Below are positions 43,578 to 54,665 of a DNA stretch of 64,000 nt, in pieces (position 1 is the first letter of the stretch; every line of letters starts with the position of its first letter). The DNA comes from an uncultured bacterium (lineage in GTDB: Bacteria > Actinomycetota > Coriobacteriia > Coriobacteriales > Coriobacteriaceae). The notes below the pieces were generated by a model, which was given only the letters and a program-made list of their open reading frames with translations, searched no databases and was not told the DNA's origin. The position numbers and the translations under genes were made by a program. The stretch covers positions 87,576-151,575 of the forward strand of contig CAJMOF010000004.1 in assembly GCA_905215065.1 (NCBI GenBank). Reading direction: 5' to 3'.

Positions 43578-44588
43578 CTACGCGGTTTTGCCCTCAATGA
43601 GTTCAACGGGGAGCTTGATATTCGATTCGGGATTATCGCCGTTAATAAGAGCGATGATGGATTGCGCCGCGAGCTCTCCGATGCGATCGATATCTTGACG
43701 TACGGTTGTTAAGTCAGGCATAAACGTCATAGTTCGGCGGGCACCATCCGCGCCCACGACCTTAATATCGTCTGGAGCGCTCAAGCCGCGCTGCTTCATC
43801 ACGTTGAGACAGATGGCCGCCATCGTATCGTCTCCCGCAAAGATGCCGTCAATATCGGGGTTCTCATCGAGGATCTTCGCAACGACCGCGCCCTTTTCGT
43901 CGTCGGGCTTAACGAACTCAACCTCACGGACAAGCGCGGACAAACCGGCCTGCTCAACAACATCGAGGTAGGCATCGGTACGCTTATTGGCAGGCATGCG
44001 CATGCGGCTATTGCTGCGCAGGCACAGGATACGCCTGCAGCCGTCATCAATCAGACGGCGCGTGGCGAGCTCGCCAATGCCATAGCTGTCACTTGCAATC
44101 TGGACAGAGCCCTCGCCAAGATCGCAGTCGATGCCAACCAGGCTCAAGCCCATCTCGGCATATGCCTCGGCACCGATATTGAGGGAGTTGACGATGACGC
44201 CGTCGACCATATTGCGGCGGAGCATGTCAATATAGGAACGCTCAAGATCGGGTCGATTGGCGCTGTTGCACAGCAACATCTTAAAGCCGTTTTCCGCTAA
44301 CGTGCGCTCGACCGCCTGCACAACCTGAGCATGGAACGGGCTGCTCACAAAGGGAACGATCATACCGATAAGATTCAGGCGACCGTTGAGCATGGCACGG
44401 GCGATATCGTTGGGCGTATAGTTGATGCGCTCCATCGCGGCATGGACCTTATCGCGGGTCTCTTGGCTAATATAGCCGCGATTATTAAGCACGCGAGATA
44501 CCGTAGTAGGCGAAACCCCCGCCACCGCTGCAACTTCCTTGATGCCAGGCTTAGCAGAATCCTTAGAACGAGCGCCCTCGCGAGCCAT
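43578..44588 (-). CDS. LacI-family repressor of the sucrose operon
   Basis: A 336-aa LacI/GalR regulator. The N-terminal HTH (IKEVAAVAGVSPTTVSRVLNNRGYISQETRDKV) is followed by the hinge TPNDIARAMLNG and a periplasmic-binding-protein-like effector domain. The start at 44588 (MAREG) follows GGGGGAGGG. Its gene lies directly upstream of the sucrose operon; near-identical 17-base operators occur before both, indicating control of the operon and of itself. Confidence 0.9.
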   Translation of the reverse strand: MAREGARSKDSAKPGIKEVAAVAGVSPTTVSRVLNNRGYISQETRDKVHAAMERINYTPNDIARAMLNGRLNLIGMIVPFVSSPFHAQVVQAVERTLAENGFKMLLCNSANRPDLERSYIDMLRRNMVDGVIVNSLNIGAEAYAEMGLSLVGIDCDLGEGSVQIASDSYGIGELATRRLIDDGCRRILCLRSNSRMRMPANKRTDAYLDVVEQAGLSALVREVEFVKPDDEKGAVVAKILDENPDIDGIFAGDDTMAAICLNVMKQRGLSAPDDIKVVGADGARRTMTFMPDLTTVRQDIDRIGELAAQSIIALINGDNPESNIKLPVELIEGKTA

Positions 44589-44607
44589 AGCACCCTCCCC
44601 CATCAAC

Positions 44608-44624
44608 ATGTCAAACGTTTACAT
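44608..44624 (-). promoter_or_regulatory. Autoregulatory LacI-type operator
   Basis: ATGTCAAACGTTTACAT lies 19 bases upstream of the LacI start and differs by one base from the second operon operator. Confidence 0.75.
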
Positions 44625-44712
44625 ACGAACAAAGCATACCCCAACAACAGCGGGAAGACGGTAACAGCACAAGTAAGTAAACGACTCATCCAAATAATTA
44701 GGAGAGTTCCGC

Positions 44713-44893
44713 CTAAAGGGTGACTACACAGGACCCCCGCCGGGCCGCTTTGGGTTACTTTCCAAAACATTTCCGCAGGACGCAAAGGGCTCCGCCGCGC
44801 GAAGCGCGCAGCGGAGCCCTTTGCATGTCCGAGGACGTTTTGGAAAGTAACCCAAAGCGGCCCGGCGATCCTGCGGGAGTTAAACCCCTTTAG
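44713..44893 (-). repeat. Long-hairpin element D
   Basis: Perfect 30-bp arms 44739-44768 and 44837-44866. On the minus strand the boxes read GTCCTCGGACATG (44824-44836) and CGTCCTGCGGAAAT (44769-44782), identical or nearly so to element A, and the inner stem closes on GCGCGCTTCGCG. A further outer pair CTAAAGGG / CCCTTTAG (44713-44720, 44886-44893) includes the stop codon of the glycyl-radical protein gene. Confidence 0.88.
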
Positions 44894-45141
44894 AACTTGT
44901 CATGGAAGGTACGCGAAATGACCTCGTCCTGCTGCTCCTTGGTGAGCGTGTGGAAGTTCACGGCATAGCCGGAAACGCGGATGGTCAGCTGCGGGTACTT
45001 CTCGGGGTGAGCCTGAGCGTCAAGCAGCGTCTCACGGTTGAAGACGTTGATGTTCAGGTGGTGGCCACCCTTCTCGGCGTAAGCGTCGAGCATGTGGACC
45101 AGGTTATCGGCCTGAGTCTCGGAAACTTCAGAAACCTTCAT
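44890..45141 (-). CDS. Detached glycyl-radical domain of pyruvate formate-lyase
   Basis: An 83-aa protein equal to the C-terminal domain of [23 protein letters not shown] then [11 protein letters not shown], with the radical site at Gly58, and the terminal RTFHDKF. E. coli GrcA is a comparable stand-alone repair subunit, but here the large PFL gene 85 bases upstream lacks this domain, so the protein must be an obligatory second subunit. It has its own strong SD (GAAGGAGA). The two sum to 766 residues, close to E. coli PflB (760). Confidence 0.88.
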   Translation of the reverse strand: MKVSEVSETQADNLVHMLDAYAEKGGHHLNINVFNRETLLDAQAHPEKYPQLTIRVSGYAVNFHTLTKEQQDEVISRTFHDKF

Positions 45142-45226
45142 AATGTGTCTCCTTCGATCGATAGGCGCCGGCCGAAACCGGCGCGCTAATCAGTAATCGT
45201 TATTGTTAGTATAGCACTAACAATAG
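45142..45226 (-). promoter_or_regulatory. Two hairpins between the split PFL genes
   Basis: On the minus strand ATTGTTAGT / ACTAACAAT forms a hairpin right after the pflB stop, followed by GCGCCGG / CCGGCGC before the next SD. Neither has a clear T-run. They could set the ratio of the two subunits by partial termination, RNA processing or 3'-end protection. Confidence 0.5.
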
Positions 45227-47278
<2,052 letters not shown>

Positions 47279-47744
47279 TGTGTAACCACGCTCCTAGTTA
47301 CGTGTAATGCGGCGCTCTCTCACACCGCTGCTTATTGAATTCTTGAATGTTCGGCTTGCACTACCGGCTTCTTCCGTTCTTCACCACACGTTGGTGCAGG
47401 GAAAACGTTTGTCCACCTTGGAACTACAACCCAAAACCCAAGATTTCACCCGTTTGAGAAGGATAACATAGCGACCCTCTCCATCTGGGCTGTTATATGT
47501 TTCTTTTTTTATATCATAAAGGCGTTTTTTACAAACCCGCAGGAAATGCGAGCGCGAACAACTACCGTTCACCGATTTGTTTGGTATTTTTCCTTGCCTT
47601 TGTACGACGTTCACTCTAGCTGTTATGCCAGCTTTAGCAGGGTAAAGTGTTCCAGAGACCCTACAGAAACTGCAGGGCGGCCACGGGATCCCCCGTGGCC
47701 GCCCTGTGGCGTGACTAGTTTTTAGCTTTGATTGCCGCTTGGCA
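47279..47744. other. Upstream region of pflB; no gene seen
   Basis: About 390 bases upstream of pflB are locally AT-rich (TTTTTTTATATCATAAAGG near 47503-47521) and hold no credible coding frame. A long promoter region is plausible for an anaerobically controlled gene, but I could not assign boxes. A terminator for the permease gene lies at 47673-47706. Confidence 0.5.
47673..47706 (-). terminator. Strong hairpin after the permease gene
   Basis: Perfect 15-bp stem CAGGGCGGCCACGGG / CCCGTGGCCGCCCTG with a four-base loop, about 40 bases downstream of the permease stop. No long T-run follows on the minus strand. Confidence 0.7.
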
Positions 47745-48761
47745 TTAGGCGGCTGAGGCGGCCTTGTCGGTCGTTGCCTTGCTATTGCTCTGCTGGCCCT
47801 CAAAATGCTTGTAGCACCAGCTGGTGACCAGCGGGGTCAAAATGGCCGTCACGATAGCACATGCCGCGACCTGCGCCGTAGCCGTCGCGAGCACCGCGCC
47901 GCCGTACATGGCCTCGTTGACGCTTGCCATGGCAGCAGGCGTGGCCACATTGGCTCCGGCGCAGCTCGAAATGGCCGCACCTGCGACACCCGTACCGCCC
48001 GTGAGCTTATCGACCGCGATGACGGGAATTGCAAAGACCACCGAGCAGATCACGCCGAGCAGGATGCCGGGAAGACCACCGTTGATAAGCTGGCCAAAGG
48101 TCATGGTCGATCCCATGGCAAAGAAGACGAGCACGATGATGGCGGAAAGTGCCGGTGCCATCATCTTCTTAAAGCTGGGGAAGAGGTTACCCAGGATAAT
48201 GCCGACGACGATCGGCAGGATGGCGCCCACGAGCGACCAGCCGATCGGAGCCTGACCGGCAGCGCCGAGCACGATCATCGTGACCGGAGGGCCGACAACC
48301 AGCGTGGTGATGGCGACGGCGCCACGCTCGGCCTCATTGCCCATGGTGCCCATCAGACCAGCGTACATAGCGTTGTTGGCGCCGGTGCAAGCGGCCAGCA
48401 TCACCATGGCAGAGATGCCAAACAGGTTGTCGTTGAATACATAAAGGATGAGCAGCGACACGGCAACGACCACGATCTGCTTGACGGCGATGATGATGGC
48501 GCCGCGGGCAGCGGCGGCAGGAGCGCTCTTAAACGAAATCGTCGTACCGACGATGAGCAAAAAAGCGCCAACAAGCGGGCCTGCGCCCTGCTGGGTCATG
48601 CCGAGCGTAAAGCTGCCGAGCGTTTTGAACAGATCGGGGAACAGCGTGTTGAGCAGGCAGCCCAACAAAAGCGGCACCAAAATATTGGCACCCGGGATGG
48701 AGGACATCTTAAAGAACGGCTCCTTTGCCGCCGGCGCCTCCACCGCAGTCGATTCACTCAT
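47745..48761 (-). CDS. 2-keto-3-deoxygluconate permease family transporter
   Basis: A 338-aa polytopic membrane protein with about ten helices, matching KdgT-type proton symporters: GANILVPLLLGCLLNTLFPDLF near the start, ACTGANNAMYAGLMG in the middle and SSCAGANVATPAAMA later. The predicted cargo is 2-keto-3-deoxygluconate, a pectin and uronate breakdown product. AAAGGAG before 48761 sets the start. The SDR gene upstream on the same strand could encode the cognate dehydrogenase. Confidence 0.82.
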   Translation of the reverse strand: MSESTAVEAPAAKEPFFKMSSIPGANILVPLLLGCLLNTLFPDLFKTLGSFTLGMTQQGAGPLVGAFLLIVGTTISFKSAPAAAARGAIIIAVKQIVVVAVSLLILYVFNDNLFGISAMVMLAACTGANNAMYAGLMGTMGNEAERGAVAITTLVVGPPVTMIVLGAAGQAPIGWSLVGAILPIVVGIILGNLFPSFKKMMAPALSAIIVLVFFAMGSTMTFGQLINGGLPGILLGVICSVVFAIPVIAVDKLTGGTGVAGAAISSCAGANVATPAAMASVNEAMYGGAVLATATAQVAACAIVTAILTPLVTSWCYKHFEGQQSNSKATTDKAASAA

Positions 48762-48818
48762 ATATATCTCCTTTGGATGCATGCGAATCGTAGCCGCACG
48801 CGCCTTTGTCAGAAAGAA

Positions 48819-48850
48819 GGCGACGGTCCCGAGTCGCAGGAGCCGTCGCC
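48819..48850. terminator. Hairpin between SDR and permease genes
   Basis: Stem GGCGACGG.C / G.CCGTCGCC of at least eight bases around a 14-16 base loop. It lies between the SDR stop (48870) and the permease start (48761), so it may modulate readthrough within a two-gene unit. Confidence 0.55.
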
Positions 48851-48869
48851 GAATTAACGTCGCGGGGTA

Positions 48870-49619
48870 TTACCCGTCCAGAACGATGCCACCGTCGCAG
48901 TCACCGATCTCGCCGTTCACGAAGCTAGCGAGGTCGGAAGCGAAGAAGAGCACCATCTGCGCAGGCTCGCTGGCCTGGGCGGCGCGGCCCAGAGGAATAC
49001 CGTTGATGATGCGCTGAGAGTTCTCGTCAGAGAGAATCGAGGTCATATCGGTAAGGGTGAGCGACGGGCACACGGCGTTGCAGCGGACGCCAAACTTGCC
49101 GCCTTCCTTGGCGACTGCCTTGGTTAGACCGTTAACACCGGCTTTGGAGCTGGCGTAGGCAGCGGTGCCGAGCAGGCCGCCGCCGATCTTGCCAGCAACA
49201 GAGCTCACGTTGACGATAGTGCCGGCATGGGCCGCCTTAAAGTGCGGGTACACGGCGTTCATCATGGTAAAGGTGCCGTTGAGGTTGATGTCGATGGTGC
49301 GACGCCACTCGGTGTCATCGATCTCGTCGAACTTCTTGGTGCTGATGACGCCAGCGCAGTTGATCAGGATGTTGGTTTGCGGCAGGTCCGTAAAAATCTG
49401 CTCGACGGTCTCACGCGCCTTAGGCGCATCGGCAACATCGAGCTGATAGAACTTGTTGCCCTCGCCAAGCTCGGTCACAGCGGCCTCGCCCTTGGCAGCG
49501 TTCCTTGCGATGAGCGCGACGTGTCCGCCGCCCGCGACGATGCCCTTGGCGATCTCGAGGCCAATGCCCTGAGTGCCACCCGTGACAATCGCGGTCTTGC
49601 CCGTGGAGTCAAATGCCAT
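48870..49619 (-). CDS. SDR-family oxidoreductase (gluconate/ketogluconate type)
   Basis: A 249-aa classical short-chain dehydrogenase. The cofactor motif is TGGTQGIG near residue 14, NCAG near 88, and the catalytic Ser (NVSSVAG), Tyr and Lys (AAYASSKAG) are in place. The substrate is not fixed by sequence; the neighbouring KdgT-type permease suggests a 2-deoxygluconate or 5-keto-gluconate oxidoreductase like KduD. The SD before 49619 is GGGGGAT-like. Confidence 0.82.
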   Translation of the reverse strand: MAFDSTGKTAIVTGGTQGIGLEIAKGIVAGGGHVALIARNAAKGEAAVTELGEGNKFYQLDVADAPKARETVEQIFTDLPQTNILINCAGVISTKKFDEIDDTEWRRTIDINLNGTFTMMNAVYPHFKAAHAGTIVNVSSVAGKIGGGLLGTAAYASSKAGVNGLTKAVAKEGGKFGVRCNAVCPSLTLTDMTSILSDENSQRIINGIPLGRAAQASEPAQMVLFFASDLASFVNGEIGDCDGGIVLDG

Positions 49620-49823
49620 GACTCCATCCCCCTTTATATAAGGTGTCTCCTTGCGGGAAGTTGGAGCATCGCACGTGGCGATAAATGAGTCCCAGTCGTC
49701 ATGGTGGTGACAACCCCTCGCCTAACCGCGGGCATAATAGTTCTTTGAAACGCTTCAGCAATTGAATTTTTTAACTCTTTATGCGCTCTTTATATTGCCC
49801 ACTGAATGAGGCCCGAATATGCG

Positions 49824-49881
49824 GGTATCATCTTTCACCGAAAATAGTTTCTAGTGTTAGGGGTTTTCGGTGGAAGATACC
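49824..49881 (+). promoter_or_regulatory. Inverted repeat over the MarR gene start
   Basis: Arms GGTATC..CTTTCACCGAAAA (49824-49844) and TTTTCGGTGGAAGATACC (49864-49881) pair with small interruptions. The right arm contains the GTG start of the MarR gene. Such a dyad is expected for MarR autorepression and would control the whole exporter operon. Confidence 0.6.
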
Positions 49882-50319
49882 GATTTCCATGAGCTTGGGC
49901 GTCAGCTCTTAACTGAGTTTGGCAGCATGCATCATCGCATTTCACGCTCTGCGGACAAAGCTCTCGGCGGCGAGATGGCTGTCATGCGCGCCCTCATGCT
50001 CGCTGGCGGTTCGCTCACGCCGAGCGAACTCGCAAATCGCGCCTGGGTCTCGAGTGCCCGCATCGCCAATATCTTACGCACTCTCGAAGCCAAGGGCTGG
50101 GTCGAGCGCGAGCACTCAAAGACCGACCGTCGTCGTGTACACGTCACGATGACCGATAAGGGATTCCAGAATCTCGAAATCAAACGTCGGGAATTCGAGG
50201 AGCGCACCGCGGCCTTCCTCGAGCAGCTCGGCGAAACAGATACCCAAGAGATGGTGCGCCTTCTAAGGCGTTTCAACGAAATTATCGACCGCAATCAAGA
50301 AAGGAGAGATGCCGAGTGA
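49870..50319 (+). CDS. MarR-family transcriptional regulator
   Basis: A 149-aa winged-helix regulator. The recognition region LTPSELANRAWVSSARIANILRTLEAKGWVER and the wing KTDRRRVHVTMTDKG are classic MarR. It is the first gene of an operon with two ABC half-transporters; its stop overlaps the next GTG start by four bases. The protein probably senses a toxic compound exported by the pump. The GTG start lies in an inverted repeat. Confidence 0.9.
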   Translation: MEDTDFHELGRQLLTEFGSMHHRISRSADKALGGEMAVMRALMLAGGSLTPSELANRAWVSSARIANILRTLEAKGWVEREHSKTDRRRVHVTMTDKGFQNLEIKRREFEERTAAFLEQLGETDTQEMVRLLRRFNEIIDRNQERRDAE

Positions 50320-52685
50320 GGATTCTCAAGCTCTTTAAAAAGCATGTCCTGGCACTGTTCACAGCTATCGTACTTATCGTAATCAGCTGCAACGCCGATC
50401 TGGCACTGCCTACCTACATGAGCGACATCGTCGACGTGGGCGTACAGCAAGGCGGCATCGCCTCGCCCGTGCCCGACACCATTCGTGCCGAATCACTCGA
50501 TGACCTTGAGCTCTTTATGAGCACCAAGGACGCCAAAGCTGTGGAGGCCGTGTTTAGCAAGGCTGACAAAAAAGGCATTCGAACGTACAAGGGCACCGAG
50601 GAAGAGCGTGCCGATGGCGGCAAGATTGCCGACATTATGAGCCTGCCCGAGACCGTCGTCCTTTCTCTCAACCAGGGCATCGACGCCAGCTCCATGGGCG
50701 ACATGACCGGCGCATCCACCGAGGCAAGCAATGGCGGCGGCGCCCAGGCCATGCCCACCCCCGAGCAGATGGCGGCAATGACGCCCGAGCAGCTCGCCGA
50801 GATGCAGCAGAAGGCCACAGCGGCGCAAAACATGCAAAAGCAGATTGATGCCGACGGCGGCAAGATCACCATGAAGAGTCTGCGCCTAGGTGTCGAGGGC
50901 GGTCTGGTAGACCAAAGCAAGCTCGTCGAGGGCGCCAATGAAATGGCGGACAAAATGGGCTCCATGTCGGGCTCCATCGTGACCCAACGCGCCGTGAGCT
51001 ATGTGCAAGACGAGTACAAGGCGCAGGGTATCGACCCCGCCGACGTGCAGAACGCCTACCTGGGCCGCATGGCGACCACGATGTTTGGTCTGTGCCTGAT
51101 CTCACTGGTCGCCACCATCCTAACCGGCGCCGTGGCCTCGCGCACCGCCTGTTCCATCGCACGCGACCTGCGCCGCGAGACCTTCAACAAGGTCATGCAC
51201 TTCTCGCCGGCCGAGGTGGGCAAGTTTAGCCAGGCCTCGCTCATCACTCGCTGCACCAACGACATTCAGCAGATTCAGATGGCCGCAACCCTGTTTATCC
51301 GCATGTGCCTCATGGCGCCCGTCATGGGCATCGTCGCCGTCATGCGCGTCCTGGCCAACCACACCGGCCTGGAGTGGACCATCGCCGTGGCCATCATCGC
51401 GGTCTCGGCCGTCGTCGGCGTGCTTATGGGCCTCACCATGCCCAAGTTCAAAAAGATGCAGAGCTTTGTGGACCGCGTGAACCTTACCGCCCGCGAGCTG
51501 CTCGACGGCCTTATGCCCATCCGCTCGTTTAACCGCGAGGAGCATGAGCTCGAGCGCTTTGACCAGGCGTCCCTCGACCTGATGACCACGCAGCTCTACA
51601 CCAACCGCGCCATGAGCTTTATGATGCCGCTCATGATGCTCGTCATGAACTGCATCACCGTGCTTATCGTCTGGTTTGGCGCGCAGGGCGTGTCCGACGG
51701 CGTGATGCAGGTCGGCAACATGATGGCGTTCATCTCCTACACCATGCAGATCGTCATGGCGTTTATGATCCTCACCATGGTTTCGGTTATCCTGCCCCGC
51801 GCCGAGGTCGCAGCAGAGCGCGTGGAAGAGGTCATCACCTGCCCCACGAGCATCAACGACCCTGCCTCGCCCAAACTGCCCGCAGCCAGCGCGCCGCGCG
51901 GTGAGCTCACCTTCCGCGACGTGAGCTTCCAGTACCCCGATGCCCGCGCCGATGTCATCAGCGGCGTGAACTTCACCACACATGCCGGCCAGATGCTCGG
52001 CATCATTGGCTCAACGGGTTCGGGCAAGTCCACGCTCGTGCAGCTGATTCCGCGCCTGTACGACGTCACGGGCGGCAGCATTTCGCTCGACGGCATCGAC
52101 GTGCGCGACATGACCCTTTCCGAGCTGCGCCACCGCATTGGTTACATCCCGCAGCAGGGTCGCCTGTTCTCGGGCACCGTCGAGAGCAACCTCAAGTTTG
52201 CCGGCGACATGGTGAGCGATGATGACATGCGCCAGGCGGCACGCATCGCCCAGGCCGAGGACTTTATCGCCGAGCGCGAGGGCGGCTACGACTCCCCCAT
52301 CAGCCAGGGCGGCTCCAATGTTTCGGGCGGCCAGCGCCAGCGTCTGGCCATCGCCCGCGCGTTGGCCAAAAAGCCCGAGGTCGTGGTGTTCGATGACTCG
52401 TTTAGCGCCCTCGACTACAAGACCGACGCGCGCCTGCGCGAGGAGCTGGCCAAAAACGTCACCGACGCCGCACTCGTGGTCGTGGCCCAGCGCATCGCGA
52501 CCATCATGCACGCCGACCAGATCATCGTGCTCGACGACGGTCACGTAGTGGGCACCGGCACGCACGAGGAGCTGCTGCACGGCTGCCCGGCGTACCTGGA
52601 GATTGCACAGTCGCAGCTTTCCGCCGAGGAGCTGGGGCTTACCCAAGAAGAAATTGCAGCCGTCATGGAAGGAGGCGAGCGCTAA
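50316..52685 (+). CDS. ABC exporter half-transporter A (degenerate ATP site)
   Basis: A 789-aa fused permease-ATPase. After the first membrane helix there is a long extracytoplasmic insert (about residues 40-240) rich in Met, Gln and Ala, unusual for this family. Six helices then lead to the ATPase: Walker A GSTGSGKST near 565, signature VSGGQRQRL near 672, Walker B VVVFDDS near 690 with Asp for the catalytic Glu, and Gln for the switch His (VAQRIATI). This is the inactive-site partner of a heterodimer. Confidence 0.88.
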   Translation: MRILKLFKKHVLALFTAIVLIVISCNADLALPTYMSDIVDVGVQQGGIASPVPDTIRAESLDDLELFMSTKDAKAVEAVFSKADKKGIRTYKGTEEERADGGKIADIMSLPETVVLSLNQGIDASSMGDMTGASTEASNGGGAQAMPTPEQMAAMTPEQLAEMQQKATAAQNMQKQIDADGGKITMKSLRLGVEGGLVDQSKLVEGANEMADKMGSMSGSIVTQRAVSYVQDEYKAQGIDPADVQNAYLGRMATTMFGLCLISLVATILTGAVASRTACSIARDLRRETFNKVMHFSPAEVGKFSQASLITRCTNDIQQIQMAATLFIRMCLMAPVMGIVAVMRVLANHTGLEWTIAVAIIAVSAVVGVLMGLTMPKFKKMQSFVDRVNLTARELLDGLMPIRSFNREEHELERFDQASLDLMTTQLYTNRAMSFMMPLMMLVMNCITVLIVWFGAQGVSDGVMQVGNMMAFISYTMQIVMAFMILTMVSVILPRAEVAAERVEEVITCPTSINDPASPKLPAASAPRGELTFRDVSFQYPDARADVISGVNFTTHAGQMLGIIGSTGSGKSTLVQLIPRLYDVTGGSISLDGIDVRDMTLSELRHRIGYIPQQGRLFSGTVESNLKFAGDMVSDDDMRQAARIAQAEDFIAEREGGYDSPISQGGSNVSGGQRQRLAIARALAKKPEVVVFDDSFSALDYKTDARLREELAKNVTDAALVVVAQRIATIMHADQIIVLDDGHVVGTGTHEELLHGCPAYLEIAQSQLSAEELGLTQEEIAAVMEGGER

Positions 52686-54541
52686 TGGCAGACGAGACCA
52701 AGACTCAGATTCCCAAGCCCACCCGCCAGCGTGGTCCCATGGGCCGCATGGGTGGCATGCGCCGTGGCGAAAAGGCCAAGGACTTTAAGGGCACCATGAG
52801 GCAGCTGCTCGGCTATATCGGCCAGCACAAGATTGCCGTGTTTGCCGCCGTCGCCTTTGCCGTGTGCTCGGTCATCTTTAACATTGTGGGGCCAAAGGTA
52901 CTTGGCCAGGTTACGACCAAGCTGTTCGAGGGCCTGGTTGCCAAGGTCAACGGCACCGGCGATGTCGACTTTGCCTGGATCGCCAAGACGCTCGGCTTTT
53001 TGCTCTGTCTGTATCTGGCGAGCTCTGCCTGCAGCCTGATCCAAGGCTGGCTCATGACCGGCGTCACGCAAAAGATTTGTTATCGCATGCGCAAGGAGAT
53101 CGCCGCCAAGATCGCTGTCGTGCCGATGAGCTACTTCAACGGCCACAGCAAGGGCGACGTGCTCAGCCGCATCACCAACGATGTCGACACGCTGGGTCAG
53201 TCACTCAACCAGAGCGTGACGCAACTCATCACATCGGTGACGCAGATTATCGGCGTGCTCGTCATGATGCTGTCGATCAGTCTGCCGCTCACCGGCGTCA
53301 CCGTGCTCACGCTGCCGGCAGCCGCGATTATCCTGACCGTGATGATTCACTTCTCGCAGCCGTACTTCCGCGAGCAGCAGCAGGTCCTGGGCGCCGTCAA
53401 CGGCATCATCGAGGAGGACTTTGCCGGCCAGAACGTCATTCAGGTGTTCGACCGCGCCGAGGCCTCGATCGAGGAGTTCGACAAAGAGAACGACCGCCTC
53501 TTTATGAGCGGTTGGCGCTCTCAGTTCCTGTCGGGCCTGATGATGCCGCTTATGAGTCTGGTGGGCAACATGGGCTACGTGGGCGTCGTCGTGGTGGGCG
53601 CGCAGCTCGCGCTGACCGGCAATGCCACACCCGGCGACATCCAGAGCTTTATCCAGTACGTTCGCAACTTTACGCAACCCGTGCAGCAGCTGGGCAACGT
53701 GAGCAACACGATGCAGTCGATGGCCGCCGCCACCGAGCGCGTCTTTGAGTTCCTGGCCGCGGCCGAGGAGGAGCAGAAGGCCGACGCGCAGATTCCCGAG
53801 AAGCGCCCCGGTCACGTGGAGTTCGACCACGTCAAGTTTGGCTACACGCCGGACAAGACCATCATCCACGACTTTAGCTGCGAGGCCGAGCCCGGTCAGA
53901 CCATCGCCATCGTCGGTCCCACCGGCGCTGGCAAGACCACGCTCATCAAGCTGCTGCAGCGCTTCTACGACGTGGACGGCGGTTCACTGCGCGTCGAGGG
54001 CATCGACGTGCGCGACTGGGACCGCGCGGCACTGCGCGGCGAGTTTGCCATGGTGCTGCAGGATACCTGGCTGTTTAACGGCACCATTCGCGAGAACATT
54101 CGCTACGGACGCCCCGATGCGAGCGATGCCGAAGTCGAAGCCGCCGCACGCGCCGCACGCTGCGACCACTTTATCCATACGCTCGCCGGTGGCTACGACT
54201 TTATGATCAACGAGGAGGGCACTAACCTGTCGCAGGGTCAGCGCCAGCTCGTGACCATCGCCCGTGCCATTTTGGCCGACCGCCCGGCGCTGATTCTAGA
54301 CGAGGCGACTTCCAACGTGGACACCCGCACCGAGGAGCTCATTCAGCGCGCCATGGATGCGCTGATGCAGGGCCGTACAAGCTTTGTCATCGCGCACCGC
54401 CTGTCCACGATCCGTAACGCCGACGTGATCTTGGTGATCCGCGACGGCGACATCGTCGAGAAGGGCACACACGACGAACTGCTCGCCCAGGGCGGCTTCT
54501 ACGCCGACCTGTACAACTCGCAGTTCGACGAAGCGGCGTAA
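52685..54541 (+). CDS. ABC exporter half-transporter B (canonical ATP site)
   Basis: A 618-aa fused permease-ATPase. Its ATPase domain has Walker A GPTGAGKTT near 410, Walker B LILDEATSNVD near 535 with the catalytic Glu, and His in FVIAHRLST near 568; the signature is LSQGQ. The ATG overlaps the TAA of the preceding gene by one base. With half-transporter A it forms an asymmetric exporter like BmrCD, LmrCD or TmrAB, likely for drugs or peptides, under MarR control. Confidence 0.9.
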   Translation: MADETKTQIPKPTRQRGPMGRMGGMRRGEKAKDFKGTMRQLLGYIGQHKIAVFAAVAFAVCSVIFNIVGPKVLGQVTTKLFEGLVAKVNGTGDVDFAWIAKTLGFLLCLYLASSACSLIQGWLMTGVTQKICYRMRKEIAAKIAVVPMSYFNGHSKGDVLSRITNDVDTLGQSLNQSVTQLITSVTQIIGVLVMMLSISLPLTGVTVLTLPAAAIILTVMIHFSQPYFREQQQVLGAVNGIIEEDFAGQNVIQVFDRAEASIEEFDKENDRLFMSGWRSQFLSGLMMPLMSLVGNMGYVGVVVVGAQLALTGNATPGDIQSFIQYVRNFTQPVQQLGNVSNTMQSMAAATERVFEFLAAAEEEQKADAQIPEKRPGHVEFDHVKFGYTPDKTIIHDFSCEAEPGQTIAIVGPTGAGKTTLIKLLQRFYDVDGGSLRVEGIDVRDWDRAALRGEFAMVLQDTWLFNGTIRENIRYGRPDASDAEVEAAARAARCDHFIHTLAGGYDFMINEEGTNLSQGQRQLVTIARAILADRPALILDEATSNVDTRTEELIQRAMDALMQGRTSFVIAHRLSTIRNADVILVIRDGDIVEKGTHDELLAQGGFYADLYNSQFDEAA

Positions 54542-54564
54542 AACCGGCGGCAAACAACCGCAAT

Positions 54565-54608
54565 ACACAAAACGGGGGCGCAGAATGAACTGCGCCCCCG
54601 TTTTGTGT
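54565..54608 (+). terminator. Terminator of the MarR-ABC operon
   Basis: Perfect stem of 18 bases (ACACAAAACGGGGGCGCA and complement) around GAATGAAC. The T-rich descending arm TTTTGTGT forms the tail. It lies 24 bases after the stop. Confidence 0.9.
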
Positions 54609-54665
54609 CCTTTGGGCCTCGAACTGCCTCCCCTAGGACCTGATTGACAGCCCACTCCAAGCCCC

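Noticed and set aside
45142..45226. The pflB gap as a simple frameshift or sequencing error
   Set aside because: The two frames are separated by 85 bases holding two hairpins, and the small gene has a strong SD and its own Met. A single indel could not join them.
48819..48850. An attachment site or recombination target between the SDR and permease genes
   Set aside because: The dyad is a simple hairpin with no direct repeat partner and no integrase gene nearby.
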